64,000 bases of DNA from Anaerolineae bacterium (GTDB lineage: Bacteria > Chloroflexota > Anaerolineae > Aggregatilineales > Phototrophicaceae): assembly GCA_017303635.1 (NCBI GenBank), contig JAFLCG010000002.1, forward strand, positions 406,918-470,917, read 5' to 3'. The notes beneath the pieces are model-generated. The model made no database searches and was not told where the DNA came from. It worked only from the letters and a program-made list of their open reading frames with translations. This document shows, one piece after another, positions 15,701 to 23,524 of the stretch (position 1 is the stretch's first letter; every line of letters begins with the position of its first letter). Both the position numbers and the translations under genes were made by a program.

Positions 15701-16014
15701 ACGAGCAAGACACCAACCAACCGATTGACGTTACGCCGGACGAACCGGCGAATATGATGCCCTCTGCTGGTGCTGGGCCAAGCGCAGCCGCACCGGAACC
15801 GCCTGCATCTGTTCCAGAAGATGCCGGTATGCAGGAACGGCTCGAACGGCTGGGCGGCGAACCCGCCCCAGCCATCACCCCGGAAGAATTCGCCCGGTTG
15901 CAGAAATCCGGGCAGGTGCATATCGACGCCCGGGGACGGGTACGAACCGCGCAGCGCAGCAATTCGGATGCGGGTGTTTCCCTGCGGAAGCGCCGGGCGT
16001 GGTATTTCACCTAG
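15697..16014 (+). CDS. Small acidic, proline-rich protein of the JAB/E1 operon
   Basis: A 105-residue protein with no family that I recognise. Residues 1-45 are acidic and rich in Pro and Ala and are probably disordered. Residues 45-105 hold a short predicted helix (MQERLERLGG, EEFARLQKSG) and a basic tail ending RKRRAWYFT. There is no C-terminal Gly-Gly and no visible beta-grasp pattern, so it is not an obvious ubiquitin-like modifier, though its position suggests it is a substrate, adaptor or modifier of the E1-like enzyme. The start overlaps the E1 gene's stop by ATGA. Conservation in relatives would decide whether it belongs to the system. Confidence 0.6.
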   Translation: MNEQDTNQPIDVTPDEPANMMPSAGAGPSAAAPEPPASVPEDAGMQERLERLGGEPAPAITPEEFARLQKSGQVHIDARGRVRTAQRSNSDAGVSLRKRRAWYFT

Positions 16015-16082
16015 ACCCTTTCCTTTTACCCTCTCCCATCTGCGGAAAGGGAAACCGGAGCGATTCATTCAATCCATAGACT

Positions 16083-16113
16083 GCAGGGGCATTCCTTTAC
16101 CGGCTGCCCCTGC
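16083..16113. repeat. 9-bp inverted repeat upstream of the PCMT-like gene
   Basis: GCAGGGGCA pairs with TGCCCCTGC across 13 bases. It ends 27 bp before the methyltransferase ATG and its AAGGA ribosome-binding site, so it could terminate the upstream operon or influence translation of the next gene. No T-run follows. Confidence 0.45.
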
Positions 16114-16140
16114 CGACATTTATACTCAAGGACACAGCCC

Positions 16141-17328
16141 ATGCCGACCAATCCAGAAGGACGGGCACTCAACAATCAGATGATTGACGGTCTGCGCGCG
16201 CGGCAGAACCTGTTAGACCGCAGCTCCGAAGCCGCGTTCCGGGCAGTCCCGCGTCATGTCTTTTTGCCAGGTCAAAAACTGGAAACTATCTACACGGATG
16301 AAGCGATTGCCATCAAGCGCGACTCGGATGGCAGCGTCCTCAGTTCATCCAGCCAGCCAACGATGATGGCGATCATGCTGCGGCAGCTCCGGCTGGAAAA
16401 AGGCGATAATGTGCTGGAGATTGGTACCGGCACTGGCTACAACGCGGCCATCATGCAGCACATCGTCGGGGAAACCGGTTATGTGACCAGCATCGAACTG
16501 GATAATCAACTGGCTGACCAGGCGCGGCAAAACCTGCAGCGCATGAACATTGGCAATAACGTCAATGTGGTGACGACGGATGGCGCACAGGGCTACGCGC
16601 CGCGGGCCTCCTACGACCGCATTATCGCCACAGCCGCCACCTGGGATATTCCACCGGCATGGATTAAACAACTGAAGCCGGATGGGGTGCTGGTTGCACC
16701 CATGTGGATTGAAGGGATGCAGGTCAGCGCGGCCTTCAGCCTGCAAGATGACGGCACCCTGTACAGTTCGCGCAATATCCCCTGTGCGTTTATTTCGATG
16801 CGGGGCGTTGCCTCCGGGCCGACGGTTTCTCGCCGGGTCGGGCGCTCAACCCTGATGCTTTCAGCTCACAATGTACAGAACATTGATAGCGCCGCGCTGC
16901 ATCTGCTGCTCTCGGACGACGCAGAGATCAACCGCCTCACCCCGGCGCTGGATAGTCTGGACTACTGGAACGGCTTTGTCATCTATCTGGCGCTGAATGT
17001 TCCCAGCGGGTATCAATTCTCGCTCTACAACGTCGCCGAAAATCAAAAGACCTATGGGTTGGAAGGCAGCGGCTTTGCCATCACCCGGCGGGGGACAGCC
17101 TGCTTTGTGCCCTACAATGGGGAGGGACTAGCCTATGCCTTTGGCGGCGCAGATGCCTTCATGCATCTGCAAAAGCGGTTGGACGAGTGGGAGGCCGCCG
17201 GGCGACCGGGGAGCGATTCACTGCGACTGCTGGTGTTGCCCCAGGATCACCCTCGGGCGACAGCGCAGGGTTCGGCAACCGTTTACCAACGACAGTATCA
17301 TCATTTACTGGTCTGGTTAGAGGGGTAA
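16141..17328 (+). CDS. Protein-L-isoaspartate O-methyltransferase homologue with C-terminal extension
   Basis: An SAM-dependent methyltransferase of 395 aa, nearly twice the length of housekeeping PCMT (about 210). The PCMT core is clear: AFRAVPRHVFLP, the substrate-loop SSSSQPTMMAIMLRQL (68-83), motif I VLEIGTGTGYNAA (91-103), SIELDNQLADQA, and DRIIATAATWDIPPAWIKQLKPDG. From about residue 215 an unrecognised domain follows, containing FISMRGVASGP and LVLPQDHPRA. Long PCMT homologues are known both as repair enzymes and in peptide-modification clusters. Here it lies 127 bp after the JAB/E1/small-protein unit, same strand. A shared function is possible but unproven. AAGGA precedes the start. 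Confidence 0.82.
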   Translation: MPTNPEGRALNNQMIDGLRARQNLLDRSSEAAFRAVPRHVFLPGQKLETIYTDEAIAIKRDSDGSVLSSSSQPTMMAIMLRQLRLEKGDNVLEIGTGTGYNAAIMQHIVGETGYVTSIELDNQLADQARQNLQRMNIGNNVNVVTTDGAQGYAPRASYDRIIATAATWDIPPAWIKQLKPDGVLVAPMWIEGMQVSAAFSLQDDGTLYSSRNIPCAFISMRGVASGPTVSRRVGRSTLMLSAHNVQNIDSAALHLLLSDDAEINRLTPALDSLDYWNGFVIYLALNVPSGYQFSLYNVAENQKTYGLEGSGFAITRRGTACFVPYNGEGLAYAFGGADAFMHLQKRLDEWEAAGRPGSDSLRLLVLPQDHPRATAQGSATVYQRQYHHLLVWLEG

Positions 17329-17358
17329 CCCCATACCTTAAGCCAGGAGCCGAACGTA

Positions 17359-17415
17359 ATCCACGACCGCTTCCCGATCATCGGCTGCGTTTACGCATCA
17401 ATAACGGTCGTGGAT
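17359..17415. repeat. Long-loop inverted repeat with nested hairpin
   Basis: ATCCACGACCG (17359-17369) is mirrored by CGGTCGTGGAT (17405-17415). The intervening 35 bases contain a smaller hairpin (TGCGT, ACGCA at about 17386-17397). It lies 30 bp after the methyltransferase stop in the gene-free stretch 17329-17603. It could form a branched RNA, but nothing identifies a function. Confidence 0.5.
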
Positions 17416-17603
17416 CATGGAAAGGTTTCGGCGAACGGTTTAACCGATTATACCCATGTGACCCATGCGGAGAATAGGTATCAGCGCAATCATCACGGCA
17501 GGACTGACAGGTTAGTGTCTCCTGGATATCAGCAAGTCCGTCAGTTCTGATCTACTCGGTAGAGAGCAGCCCGCGCTGCTCCTTGTGTTCGGGAGGCTTG
17601 CCA

Positions 17604-18101
17604 ATGAAGCTGCATCCGATGTGTGACCTTTTGATCCTGTTGGAACGCCTCGAATCCACTTATGACTTTGCTGAACGCACCCTGCAATTGGTTCCTGAAT
17701 CCCGCTGGATGGAGGCGGGGGTCTGCGGGCACTGGTCGGTCAAAGACCTGATCGCCCACCTGACCCATTGGGAACAGCGGACGCTGCACTGGATGGAAGC
17801 GGGAACGCCGCTCACGCATCCGGAACCCGGCTACGGTTGGGATGAAGCCGAATTCGACCGTCTGAATGACTTCTACTATCAACGCGATAAAGCCAAAAGC
17901 TGCGAGGATGTGCTGGCGGATTGGCACAGTGCCCAATCTGACCTGCTGGCCCTGGTAGAAGATCTAGATGATGAGGAGCTGTCCGGTGGCGGACGCTATG
18001 CCGGGATATTCATGGACTCACCAGCAGATGCGATCGCCAGCAACGCCTTCCTGCACTACGATCTGCATATCGGGCAGATCCGAATATGGTTGAACGGCTA
18101 G
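17604..18101 (+). CDS. DinB-superfamily (DfsB/DUF1706-like) protein
   Basis: A 165-residue four-helix-bundle protein of the DinB/YfiT superfamily. Seen: SRWMEAGVCGHWSVKDLIAHLTHWEQRTLHW, whose GxWSVKDxxAHLTxWE pattern is characteristic of the DUF1706/ClbS-DfsB branch, and a late His in HYDLHIGQIR that would complete the usual metal triad. GGGAGG seven bases before ATG 17604 selects this start over an upstream frame start at 17583. Members are often thiol-dependent metalloenzymes (bacillithiol, mycothiol or glutathione transfer) or, for ClbS, cyclopropane hydrolases. The exact activity cannot be read here. It stands alone between divergent-facing neighbours. Confidence 0.8.
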   Translation: MKLHPMCDLLILLERLESTYDFAERTLQLVPESRWMEAGVCGHWSVKDLIAHLTHWEQRTLHWMEAGTPLTHPEPGYGWDEAEFDRLNDFYYQRDKAKSCEDVLADWHSAQSDLLALVEDLDDEELSGGGRYAGIFMDSPADAIASNAFLHYDLHIGQIRIWLNG

Positions 18102-18134
18102 GAACTCGGCCCCTGTGCCTGTCGCTACTTTGCG

Positions 18135-18992
18135 CTAGGCGTTGACCGTCTGCCAGGTTTGGATGATGCCAGCGGCGATCAGGTTGATGACCCGCTGGCT
18201 GTTATCGTATTCGGTGTGCGAACCGGGATTCCAGAATTCGACCAACCCACCTACGTTGATCTGTTCATCGGCAGTCACCGCTTCCCCATAGGCCGCATTT
18301 AAGGTCTTCAAGGGGAAACCGATAACATCATCCTGGTCATAGATGTTAATCCACTCGCTGACTATCTGCGGATGAGTCTCGCGGAACGCCGGGGGAGGAG
18401 ACGGAACCCGGATGGGCAGCCCAAAATCCTGATAGCGCAGGCTCCATAGGGCCAGCGGATTGCCTAGGGTATAGAGCTTGGTGAGGGTTTCACCCCGTTC
18501 CAGCGGGGTATCCGCCATACTGGCCCGGACGATTTCGGTGATGAGGGGTTTATCCACCGAGTCATATTGCAGGTCGTAGATGAAGTTGCTGGCAATGATG
18601 GCCCCCAGACTGTGCGCGACAATGCACAGGGGTGCATCCGCGCCAGCCTCACGAGCCAGGCGGGCTAAGGTCCCGGCAAAACGGGCGTGGATCTCATCGT
18701 ACATGCGCCGGTCGGTTGCCGTGATCTGATAGGCCAGCGCATCGGCCAGCAGGTCAATCAGCATCTTCCGGATCGGCATCCAGCTCATCGACTGATCGGA
18801 CCTTTTCAGCCGGCGCAGCAGTTCTTCTTCTTTGTTCTGCATGGCGGGCGACCAATGGACAGGTCTGACGATCACATCGGTTCCACAGGTTGGCTCACAC
18901 TGATCCAGAATACGCCCCATGAATTCATTGGCGAAGTCTTTATCATGGGAACCCATCCCATGCACAAAAGCGACCGCGACTTTTTTCCCCAT
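18135..18992 (-). CDS. Alpha/beta-hydrolase-like serine hydrolase
   Basis: A 285-residue protein with an alpha/beta-hydrolase pattern: VAVAFVHGMGSHDKDF at the N-terminus (oxyanion-hole HGMG), nucleophile elbow AHSLGAIIA in CIVAHSLGAIIASNFIYDL, a candidate acid in INIYDQDDVIGFPL, and a late His in NPGSHTEY. No signal peptide is visible, so it should act in the cytoplasm. The ATG at 18992 is preferred over a GTG two codons upstream because AAAGGTG precedes it. It is the last gene of the minus-strand sugar island, only 8 bp after the SDR dehydrogenase gene, and may cleave an ester or lactone intermediate. That role is inferred from context. Confidence 0.75.
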   Translation of the reverse strand: MGKKVAVAFVHGMGSHDKDFANEFMGRILDQCEPTCGTDVIVRPVHWSPAMQNKEEELLRRLKRSDQSMSWMPIRKMLIDLLADALAYQITATDRRMYDEIHARFAGTLARLAREAGADAPLCIVAHSLGAIIASNFIYDLQYDSVDKPLITEIVRASMADTPLERGETLTKLYTLGNPLALWSLRYQDFGLPIRVPSPPPAFRETHPQIVSEWINIYDQDDVIGFPLKTLNAAYGEAVTADEQINVGGLVEFWNPGSHTEYDNSQRVINLIAAGIIQTWQTVNA

Positions 18993-19000
18993 GGGCACCT

Positions 19001-19792
19001 TTACCGCATTTCCTGACCGCCGGTCACGTTGATGGCCTGCCCGGTCATGTAGCTGGAGTGGTCCGATGCCATAAAGGCCAGCACATTGGCGACATCTTCA
19101 TAGGTGCAGCCCCGCTTCATCGGCACCTGGTCGATGTAGCGCTGACGCACTTCGGCTTCAGTGATGCCCCACTTCTCGGCATACTGCTTGTACAGCGAAT
19201 TCACCCACAGCGGCGAATCCAGCAGGTTGCCGGGGCAGATCGAATTGACGCGGATGTTGAACTCGGCCAGTTCCAGCGCAAGGCTCTGAGTCAGGCCAAT
19301 CCCACCGAACTTGGAGGCAGCATAGGCAAAGCTCTTGTAGCTGCCTTTCTTGCCGGATTTGGAGTTGATCTGGATGATGTTGCCGCTCTTCTGCGCTTTC
19401 ATCACGCGAGCAGCGTGTTTGGCCGCCAAGAAGTAGCCGGTCAGGTTGACGTTCAGCACCGCCATCCACTTATCCAGCGGAAAGGTGTCGATCTCCCCAC
19501 TGAACAGAATACCCGCATTGGAAACCAGCAAATCCAGCCGCCCAAATTGGCTGACGGTTGAATCCACCAGCGCGGCGACCTGCTCTTCATTGGTGACATC
19601 AACCGCAACAGCACGGGATTGACGGTCGGTGGTCTGGGCAACTTCCCGGGCGGTGGCTTCAGCCTGCTCGGCTTTGAGATCCGCGACCACCACATGGCAG
19701 CCCTCGACCGCCAATCGCTGGCAGAGCGCTTGCCCCAAGCCCTGCGCGCCGCCGGTCACAATGGCAATCCGGTCTTCGAGTAAACGGGTCAT
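19001..19792 (-). CDS. SDR-family sugar(-phosphate) dehydrogenase, SrlD-like
   Basis: Short-chain dehydrogenase of 263 aa. Seen: the NAD-binding TGGAQGLGQ (13-21), acidic VVVADLK selecting NAD(H), LLVSNAG (88-94), and the catalytic triad Ser144, Tyr157 and Lys161 in QINSKSGKKGSYKSFAYAASK. The sequence between NSKSGKKGS and the C-terminal MTGQAINVTGGQEMR closely follows sorbitol-6-phosphate 2-dehydrogenase-type enzymes. The ATG at 19792 has AAAGGA upstream, so the further-upstream start at 19819 is rejected. It sits after the two permease genes of a sugar importer, so it probably oxidises the imported polyol or sugar acid. The exact substrate is unknown. Confidence 0.87.
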   Translation of the reverse strand: MTRLLEDRIAIVTGGAQGLGQALCQRLAVEGCHVVVADLKAEQAEATAREVAQTTDRQSRAVAVDVTNEEQVAALVDSTVSQFGRLDLLVSNAGILFSGEIDTFPLDKWMAVLNVNLTGYFLAAKHAARVMKAQKSGNIIQINSKSGKKGSYKSFAYAASKFGGIGLTQSLALELAEFNIRVNSICPGNLLDSPLWVNSLYKQYAEKWGITEAEVRQRYIDQVPMKRGCTYEDVANVLAFMASDHSSYMTGQAINVTGGQEMR

Positions 19793-19829
19793 GGGTAGAT
19801 CCTTTTTGTATGAAAGCACAGGCGTGGTG

Positions 19830-20885
19830 CTATTTCTCGCTGCTGGCTCGTCGCTGACGCTGGCGTTGACTGAAGTAGTTGAGCATCAGCACCAACAGCA
19901 AGGTTGCACCCCAGGCAAATTGGCGGAAGAAATTCGCGCCGCTGTTCTCAAATAATACCTGATTTAGTCCAGTAGAGAGCAGTTGCAGGGCCACTACCGC
20001 CAGCACCACCCCTGCCATCCGCCCGAACCCGCCGGAGGGATCAATCCCGCCCAGCACACAGATCATGATCGCCAGAAGCACGTAACTCTCGCCAAAGTCG
20101 ATGCGGGCGGCATCGATTCGACCGAGGATGATGATGCCCGCAATGGCGGAAAGCATACCACTCAACAGGTAGGTTCGCAGCAGGACGCTGCGGTTATTGA
20201 TGCCGGAAAAACGGGCTGCCTGCGGATTCGTACCCATCATATACAGATCGAAACCGTATTTCGTCCGGCTGAGGATGAAGCTGATGACAACCGCCGCCAG
20301 CAGGAAAATCACCAGCGGGATGGGCACCGGGCCGATTTCGCCGTTGCCCAGTTCGCTCAGACGGGCTTGCCCAAAAACCGCGGCTCCTTTGGTGACGACA
20401 GTGCCGATGCCCGTGAACAGAGTCATCGTACCCAGCGTCGCCAGGATTGGCGGAATCTTGGCATAGGCGACCAGAAAGCCATTGACCAACCCACACAGCA
20501 AACCCACCGCAACCCCGGCGAGGATCGCCAGCACGATTGCCAGCCCCACTGTACCCGGATCGGTATCCGGCGATGCCGTCATCGCCGTCAGGACAGTGGC
20601 TGCCGTCACGGCCGTCAGGTTTGCCGTCGCATTAATCGAGAGGTCAATACCCCCGCTGAGCATGGTCAGGGCCACTGCAATCGCCAGAATGCCGATCTCG
20701 GACATCTGCCGCGCCATCGCTTCGAGATTGGTGCCGGAGGGAAAGGTTTCCGGCTTCGCCAGACTGAAGGCGATGAAGATCACCACCGTGATGACCAGCA
20801 GGCGGATCAGGCTGGAATCACGCGGGATCAGGCTATCCAGCCGCAGCTTTTGGGGCGAAGTCGGGGGTGTCTGCATAGTCGCCAT
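19830..20885 (-). CDS. Sugar ABC transporter permease (RbsC/LsrD-like), second permease
   Basis: Inner-membrane permease (351 aa) of the BPD_transp_2/RbsC type with about nine to ten hydrophobic segments. Conserved features include MLSGGIDLSINATANLTAVTAA, the loop GLLCGLVNGFLVAYAKIPPILATLGTM, NPQAARFSGI (the ATPase-docking GxNxxAAxxSGI element), and CVLGGIDPSGGFGRMAGVVLAV. It follows a homologous permease gene after only 9 bp. Importers with two different permease chains are typical of the rhamnose and AI-2/Lsr-like subgroup. The N-terminal about 25 residues are cytoplasmic and precede the first helix. Confidence 0.9.
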   Translation of the reverse strand: MATMQTPPTSPQKLRLDSLIPRDSSLIRLLVITVVIFIAFSLAKPETFPSGTNLEAMARQMSEIGILAIAVALTMLSGGIDLSINATANLTAVTAATVLTAMTASPDTDPGTVGLAIVLAILAGVAVGLLCGLVNGFLVAYAKIPPILATLGTMTLFTGIGTVVTKGAAVFGQARLSELGNGEIGPVPIPLVIFLLAAVVISFILSRTKYGFDLYMMGTNPQAARFSGINNRSVLLRTYLLSGMLSAIAGIIILGRIDAARIDFGESYVLLAIMICVLGGIDPSGGFGRMAGVVLAVVALQLLSTGLNQVLFENSGANFFRQFAWGATLLLVLMLNYFSQRQRQRRASSEK

Positions 20886-20894
20886 AAAATCTTC

Positions 20895-21899
20895 CTAGGC
20901 CGTTTGCACACGCAGGCGGCGCTTCCGCAGCGCCTGAAGCGCCGGGATACCGACGCCGATGATAATCAATACGCCGATCACAAACCGCTGCCATTCTGTG
21001 GGGATACCGAGCAAGACCAGGTTACTGCTGATTACAGTGATGAGCAGTACCCCCAGCAAGGTACCGATAACCGTCCCACGTCCGCCGGTGATGAGCGCTC
21101 CACCCAAAACCACTGCCGCGATCACATCCAGCTCGGTGCCGACGATGCTGAAGGGGTCAGCTTCCCGGCTGAGAATACCAAAGACGATGCCGCCAATACC
21201 TGCCAGAAGACCGACAAATCCATAGATGAAGAACTGGGTGCGAACGATATTGAAGCCGGCGCGTTCGGCTGCTTCCCGGTCACCACCGATGGCATAAATC
21301 GCCCGCCCCAGCATCGTTCGGCTGAGGATGAACCAGACCAGCAGCGCCAAGGCAATCAGCAGCGCGAAGGTGAAATGCAGGCTGGCTTCGCCCCGCGCCA
21401 GCGGCACGGTAATCAAGTTCAGTCGGGAGGCATCTGCCAGATTGGTGGTCACTTCGCTCAGGCGGATGCGTTCGCTGCCGACGAAGAACAGCAGCGCCCC
21501 GCGAAACAGGTTGAGTGTACCGAGCGTGACGATCAGCGTGGGCAGGCGGAAGATGCCGATGAAGACGCCGTTAATCAATCCCAGACCAAGGCCGATCAAT
21601 GCGCCCAGCAGGAAAGCCAGCGGCACCGAGTCGATGCCGGTATCCACAATGATGCGCGTGCTGATGTAGAGTGCGGTGATGGCAATCGCCGGGAAGGACA
21701 CATCAATTCCACCGCTGATGAGCACCATCAGCGTTCCGAGCGCAAAAATCCCGATGACGATGCAGGCCCGCAGGATGCGGAACAAATTCTGCACCGAAAG
21801 GAACGCCGTCGGATTGATGATAGCGATCACCGCGCACAGGGCGATCAGCACCAGCAGGATAATAAATTCTTGCCGCGCAAATAACGCTCGCCAATTCAT
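20895..21899 (-). CDS. Sugar ABC transporter permease (RbsC/LsrC-like), first permease
   Basis: A 334-residue permease of the same family as its downstream neighbour. Seen: LMVLISGGIDVSFPAIAITALYIS (first conserved block), GLGLINGVFIGIFRLPTLIVTLGTLNLFRG, IGGDREAAERAGFN (docking loop) and VLGGALITGGRGTVIGTLLGVLLI. These blocks are diagnostic of ribose/rhamnose/AI-2-type importers. The two permeases differ enough to be distinct subunits rather than a recent tandem duplicate, consistent with a heterodimeric channel. The gene begins 10 bp after the ATPase stop. The long open frame on the opposite strand across both permeases is a codon-composition artefact. Confidence 0.9.
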   Translation of the reverse strand: MNWRALFARQEFIILLVLIALCAVIAIINPTAFLSVQNLFRILRACIVIGIFALGTLMVLISGGIDVSFPAIAITALYISTRIIVDTGIDSVPLAFLLGALIGLGLGLINGVFIGIFRLPTLIVTLGTLNLFRGALLFFVGSERIRLSEVTTNLADASRLNLITVPLARGEASLHFTFALLIALALLVWFILSRTMLGRAIYAIGGDREAAERAGFNIVRTQFFIYGFVGLLAGIGGIVFGILSREADPFSIVGTELDVIAAVVLGGALITGGRGTVIGTLLGVLLITVISSNLVLLGIPTEWQRFVIGVLIIIGVGIPALQALRKRRLRVQTA

Positions 21900-21909
21900 G
21901 ACATCACCC

Positions 21910-23406
21910 TCACACGGCCAGTTGGCGCAGCTTGGCGCTCAAATCGTGTTCATTCGTTTGCCGGATCGTCATCTGCTCGTCAATTCGACCACGCCGCATC
22001 AGCATGACCCGGTTGCAGGTTGCCATCAGTTCGGGAATATCATCCGAAATGACAATAATGCCGATCCCCTTGCGCGCCAGGTCTTTGATGATCTGGTGCA
22101 GTTCATCTTTAGAACCCACATCCACGCCCACCGTCGGGCCGTTCAGGATGAGAATCTCCGGGTTGGCCGCCAACCACTTGCTCAGGACGATCCGCTGCTG
22201 ATTACCGCCGGACAGGCTCCGCACGGGCAATGACACATCCTGCGTTTTGATGTGAAGCCCTGTCACCCAGTCCCGGATCTGCTGGTTCACCCGGTCGCTA
22301 TCGACAAAGCCGACCCGGTTGAGCAGCGCCTTGAGCGTGCTGGTGACGATGTTGCTGCCGATGCTGCGCTGCAGGAATAACCCCTCTGTCAGCCGATCTT
22401 CCGGCACGTACCCAATCCGATGGTAGATGGCGTCCTGAATGCTGCGAATGCTCACTGGTTGCCCATTGAGTTTGATGGTGCCGCGCTGCGCGGGCGTTTC
22501 ACCAAAGAGGGCCTTCGCCAGTTCGGTCCGCCCGCTGCCCAGCAGCCCGGTGATGCCCAGGATTTCGCCCCGGTGCAGCTTGAAGTGAATATCCTCAAAG
22601 GCCCCCGGCAGCGACAGTTGATTGACTTCCAGCAGCGGGGTTTCGCCCTCTGGTGGCGTAAAATCGTAAGTGCTTTCGGCAATCTCGCGACCGGTCATGG
22701 CAACGCCGATCTGCCGCGCATCGACCTGAGTGGCCGGGGTTTCCAACACTTTTTCGCCGTTCCGCATGACCACCACGCGCTCAGCGATTTCCAGCACCTC
22801 ATTCAGCTTGTGACTGACAAACAGGATGGCGATGCCTTTGGCTTGCAGGTTCCGCACCACCTTGAACAGTGCGCGAACTTCCTTTTCCGTGAGCGCCGTT
22901 GTGGGCTCATCCATTACCACCAGGCGCGCATCCTGCAAAATGGCCCGCGAAATGGCGATGAGCTGTTTATCCGCCACGCCGAGATCACTGACCAGCGCAT
23001 CCAGCGGCAGATCGACCTCAGTGCGGCTGAGGGCTTCCTGGGCAATACCCCGTATCTCACGCCAGTTGACAAAACGTTTGCGGGCAGAAAGCTGGCTGTT
23101 GAGCGCCAGGTTTTCCGCCACGCTCAGATTGGGGAATAACGAGAAGTCTTGATAGATGACCTGGATACCGGCGCGAATGGCTTCGATGGGGTGCCATTGC
23201 GCGACCGGCTGGCCTGTGACCACGATGCGCCCGTGATCGGCCTGATAAAAGCCAGAGATGATCTTGATGAGGGTGGACTTGCCACAGCCGTTCTCCCCGA
23301 CCAGGCAAGTGATCTCCCCTTGGTTCAGCGTGAGATCCACCCCTTTGAGCGCCTGTACCCCGGCAAAACTTTTGACAATCTGTTCAAGTCGCAATAATTC
23401 GGCCAC
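21910..23406 (-). CDS. Sugar ABC transporter ATP-binding protein (RbsA/MglA type)
   Basis: ATPase with two fused nucleotide-binding domains, about 498 aa, as usual for RbsA/RhaT/LsrA-type importers. The first half has Walker A GENGCGKST, Walker B ARLVVMDEPTTAL and a switch His in FVSHKL. The second half has the degenerate P-loop GLLGSGRTELAKALFG and LSGGNQQRIVLSKWLA with EILILNGPTVGVD, where the usual LDEPT is LNGPT. That is a visible Asp-Glu to Asn-Gly change at the second Walker B. GTG 23406 is preferred as start because GGGTGGA precedes it; a TTG start at 23430 would add eight residues. It follows the binding-protein gene across a REP palindrome. Confidence 0.9.
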   Translation of the reverse strand: MAELLRLEQIVKSFAGVQALKGVDLTLNQGEITCLVGENGCGKSTLIKIISGFYQADHGRIVVTGQPVAQWHPIEAIRAGIQVIYQDFSLFPNLSVAENLALNSQLSARKRFVNWREIRGIAQEALSRTEVDLPLDALVSDLGVADKQLIAISRAILQDARLVVMDEPTTALTEKEVRALFKVVRNLQAKGIAILFVSHKLNEVLEIAERVVVMRNGEKVLETPATQVDARQIGVAMTGREIAESTYDFTPPEGETPLLEVNQLSLPGAFEDIHFKLHRGEILGITGLLGSGRTELAKALFGETPAQRGTIKLNGQPVSIRSIQDAIYHRIGYVPEDRLTEGLFLQRSIGSNIVTSTLKALLNRVGFVDSDRVNQQIRDWVTGLHIKTQDVSLPVRSLSGGNQQRIVLSKWLAANPEILILNGPTVGVDVGSKDELHQIIKDLARKGIGIIVISDDIPELMATCNRVMLMRRGRIDEQMTIRQTNEHDLSAKLRQLAV

Positions 23407-23452
23407 GATGAAATCCACCCACTCTATCAAACAGGTACTAAGTTGGGATACA

Positions 23453-23480
23453 TAGGGGCGACCCGGCGGGTCGCCCCTAC
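23453..23480. repeat. REP hairpin with CTAC foot, inside the sugar-transporter operon
   Basis: TAGGGGCGACCC, loop GGC, GGGTCGCCCCTA: a perfect 12-bp stem followed by C, so that on the minus strand it starts GTAGGGGCGACCC. GTAG at the 5' foot is the known REP hallmark recognised by RAYT transposases. It lies between the substrate-binding gene and the ATPase gene and would be transcribed with them, so it may stabilise the upstream message. Confidence 0.85.
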
Positions 23481-23524
23481 AATGTGCATCCTGTCAGGGA
23501 TGTGCATCATCCCCCGAACAGTGA

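Noticed and set aside
19983..21884. A 633-codon open frame on the plus strand across the two sugar permease genes
   Set aside because: Its translation is rich in Gln, His, Asp and Arg without domain pattern, and it lies exactly antisense to two well-supported permeases. It is a by-product of their codon usage.
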